64,000 nt of DNA from Lachnoclostridium sp. UBA1175 (GTDB taxonomy: Bacteria > Bacillota > Clostridia > Lachnospirales > Lachnospiraceae): the NCBI GenBank assembly GCA_002311665.1, contig DBYX01000021.1, positions 46,445 to 110,444 of the forward strand, written 5' to 3'. The notes under the pieces are model-generated. The model saw nothing but the letters and a program-made list of their open reading frames with translations. It had not been told where the DNA came from and made no database searches. Below are positions 62,150 through 64,000 of this stretch, piece after piece. Position 1 is the first letter of the stretch. The number at the start of each line of letters is the position of its first letter. The position numbers and the translations under genes were made by a program.

Positions 62150-63750
62150 CTTTCTTTCGTGTTAAATGAGATTCTCGGGTCGGCAACCGCCATCAGAATA
62201 TCTCCGAGGAGAAGTCCGACCACACTCAGCGTGGCATAGAACATTGTCAGTCCGACGATAACGCCGTTGTCATACACGTTGATGGCGTTCGTCAGCAGGT
62301 TGCCGGCGCCGGGCACGCGGTACACGCGCTCGGTGATGATCGCGCCGACCAGCGCTCCCAGGATGCTGCCCGGGATTCCGTGGATGATCGGGATCATCGC
62401 ATTTTTCAAAATGTGTTTGCGGAAAATCTCGCCCTCCGACAGACCGCCGGATCTCGCGAATTTCACGTAGTCGGAGTTCATCTGGTCAACCATATAACGG
62501 CGCAGCCATTTCATAAGGCCCGCGACCGAAGGAAGCGCCAGGGAGATGATCGGAAGGATGTACATCAGCCTGCTCTTCTCGTCCATATCGAACGGCGGCA
62601 GGTGGAACACCGAGGTACCGATCGCCTTGAACATAAAGATGTATGCAAGGGAAGGAACCGCAAGAATGAAAATGTTGTATGCGGTACCGATCTTATCGAC
62701 CAGCTTGCCCTTGCGGAGTGCCATCCAGATGCCGAGAGGAAGTCCGAGCGCATACGCGAGAGCCGTCGCAAGGATACCGATCACGAAGGAGTAACCGACC
62801 TTGGATTTACCTTCCTTGACCGTCACCGTATTCGTGTAATCGTCCAGATAGCGTTCGGAGTAGATCAGGTTCATCTCCCTCGATCCGCTCATATAGGTGG
62901 CCGTGTGAAGATCGTCCGCACTCTCCTCGGTGAGGCCGGAAGGGTACGTGATCTCGCGCATAACATACTTACCCTGCGGAATATTCATACTCTCCCACAC
63001 GTCGGAACCGGCGTTGGTCGCATAGGACGCACCGAGGTTCAGCGTGATGAAGTTCTGGTGTACGTACGGAAATCTGTTGTCGAAGTAAAGCAGGTACTTG
63101 TGCTTTGTTCCGTTGCCGAGGATGGCCGGTGAGAATTTCTCGGATACGATGTTGCCGTTCTCGTCGCGTACGATGTAACTCGGATCGTGAAGTACAAAGG
63201 TGAGCTTTCTCTCACCGATATCTTCCTCCTCGGGAACATAATGCACATTGTCGGAGAAGAACAGGGACTTCAGATATGTTCCGAGACGCTTGTAAACGGG
63301 AATGTCACGGTAGGCAAACATTCTTGCCGCGCCGCCGGTCTTCAATTTCCGGCCGCTCGACATCATATCCGCCTGAAGCTCCATGATGGTGTAACCCTTC
63401 GACTCGTAATACTCCTTGAATTTGGCGATATACTCTGTCGCCTCCGGCTTGTTGATCTTACCGGTTCGCGGGTATACTGCGGCATCGTAGATCTCCTGCG
63501 TGATCGTACCCTCCTTGAGAAGCATCATAAGATAGTCCGAATAGCCGACCATGTCGACATACCCGTACTCATCCCATTTGGTGTACATGTAGGAGATCTT
63601 GTCATTGCTGAGTTTCTTCGTGTACAGAGAGTCCGACTGGAAGATCAGCTGGCGATCCATCAGCGAATAGATCAGCAGCATAACAATAGCCACCACCGCA
63701 ATGATGGAGAGCAGTCCGCCGATAATTCGTTTTGCTAAGTATTGTTTCAT
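62146..63750 (-). CDS. oppB: Oligopeptide ABC transporter permease OppB with extracellular insertion
   Basis: A 534-residue permease; normal OppB has about 310. The first helix (about 10-30) is followed by about 280 extracellular residues before the second helix (near 316), containing many Tyr and Asp and no cysteines. The remaining five helices and the cytoplasmic loop around KHILKNAMIPIIHGI are typical. First of the opp genes in this window; the substrate-binding protein OppA is not in view and may lie to the right. Confidence 0.9.
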   Translation of the reverse strand: MKQYLAKRIIGGLLSIIAVVAIVMLLIYSLMDRQLIFQSDSLYTKKLSNDKISYMYTKWDEYGYVDMVGYSDYLMMLLKEGTITQEIYDAAVYPRTGKINKPEATEYIAKFKEYYESKGYTIMELQADMMSSGRKLKTGGAARMFAYRDIPVYKRLGTYLKSLFFSDNVHYVPEEEDIGERKLTFVLHDPSYIVRDENGNIVSEKFSPAILGNGTKHKYLLYFDNRFPYVHQNFITLNLGASYATNAGSDVWESMNIPQGKYVMREITYPSGLTEESADDLHTATYMSGSREMNLIYSERYLDDYTNTVTVKEGKSKVGYSFVIGILATALAYALGLPLGIWMALRKGKLVDKIGTAYNIFILAVPSLAYIFMFKAIGTSVFHLPPFDMDEKSRLMYILPIISLALPSVAGLMKWLRRYMVDQMNSDYVKFARSGGLSEGEIFRKHILKNAMIPIIHGIPGSILGALVGAIITERVYRVPGAGNLLTNAINVYDNGVIVGLTMFYATLSVVGLLLGDILMAVADPRISFNTKER

Positions 63751-64000
63751 ATCCGTGTCCCGTCAAAGTTTCGTAGGATTCGTTAGTGCCGTCCGGTCCC
63801 CTCCCCCACGCGGCACAAGGCAGCTCCGGAGAGTTCCGAACAATCAAAAATATTTTACACTTTTTTACCGCATTTGTATAGATGAAAATACGAAAAATGC
63901 GGCTGAAAAAGCAGAAAAAAAGGGGGATGTGTTTTCTGATATGCTACCCCCAAGTAGGACGTTGAAATATAAAACCTACTTGGGGGTATTTCTATGTCCA
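63751..64000 (-). promoter_or_regulatory. Leader region upstream of oppB with overlapping hairpins
   Basis: No gene is seen. A 14-bp perfect inverted repeat (63946-63989, arms TACCCCCAAGTAGG and its complement) is followed on the minus strand, after about 16 bases, by ATCCCCC and a T6 run at 63916-63928. The central GGGGG can pair with the upstream arm or with this CCCCC, so anti-termination is conceivable. On the plus strand ATGTCC at 63994 could begin a further gene to the right. A clear promoter was not found. Confidence 0.4.

Overview
The window reads as a chromosomal segment of a Gram-positive anaerobe of the class Clostridia, most likely Lachnospiraceae-like. The grounds are the gene set (AddAB, YajC, GntR/YtrA regulator with ClpC, fused MacB/FtsX-type ABC proteins), strong SD sequences, TTGACA-N17-TATAAT promoters, a T-box leader, a Firmicutes-type LexA box and a 6S-like RNA. 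Apart from the aconitase-isocitrate dehydrogenase pair, everything confidently called lies on the minus strand. Species cannot be named from sequence alone.

Layout: 1-160, N-terminus of an unrecognised gene running off the left edge. 398-3925 (+), aconitase and NADP-type isocitrate dehydrogenase, the oxidative arm that makes 2-oxoglutarate, ending in a bidirectional terminator. 4024-19798 (-), one 15.8-kb operon of three tandem paralogous pairs of ABC proteins (B-A, B-A, B-A). Each protein fuses an ATPase to an FtsX-like permease and each pair is joined by an ATGA overlap. 19965-29631 (-), mixed housekeeping genes: SGNH esterase, two G3E/CobW GTPases, dUTPase, M18 aminopeptidase, Hsp33, methyltransferase, xylulokinase, lipid kinase. 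29670-37313 (-), AddA and AddB under a tandem LexA box, then a 6S-like RNA and YajC. 37672-42750 (-), Tgt, a small membrane protein, tRNA-Trp, and a fused TIM-barrel/acyl-CoA ligase gene behind a T-box with a leucine specifier. 42750-50689 (-), DUF4129, DUF58, a degenerate M14 peptidase lipoprotein, RadA, ClpC and a GntR regulator. 50928-57766 (-), SmpB, RNase R, SecG, a fragment, phosphoglycerate mutase and an ApbE-like membrane protein. 57770-63750 (-), an Opp-type peptide transporter (oppBCDF) with unusual insertions in three of its four subunits.

The most interesting points are: the leucine T-box in front of an isomerase/acyl-CoA ligase fusion, which suggests leucine-starvation control of acyl-CoA formation; the triplicated ABC pairs with a coding minisatellite in one ectodomain; a CobW GTPase fused to a YcgQ-like C-terminal domain beside a His/Asp-rich CobW zinc-chaperone candidate; an OppD with an insertion of about 330 residues inside its ATPase domain; and a strongly over-represented octamer, GGAAAATG, across the window.

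All calls are from reading the sequence. No database search, fold prediction or statistics was run, and residue positions are approximate unless stated.
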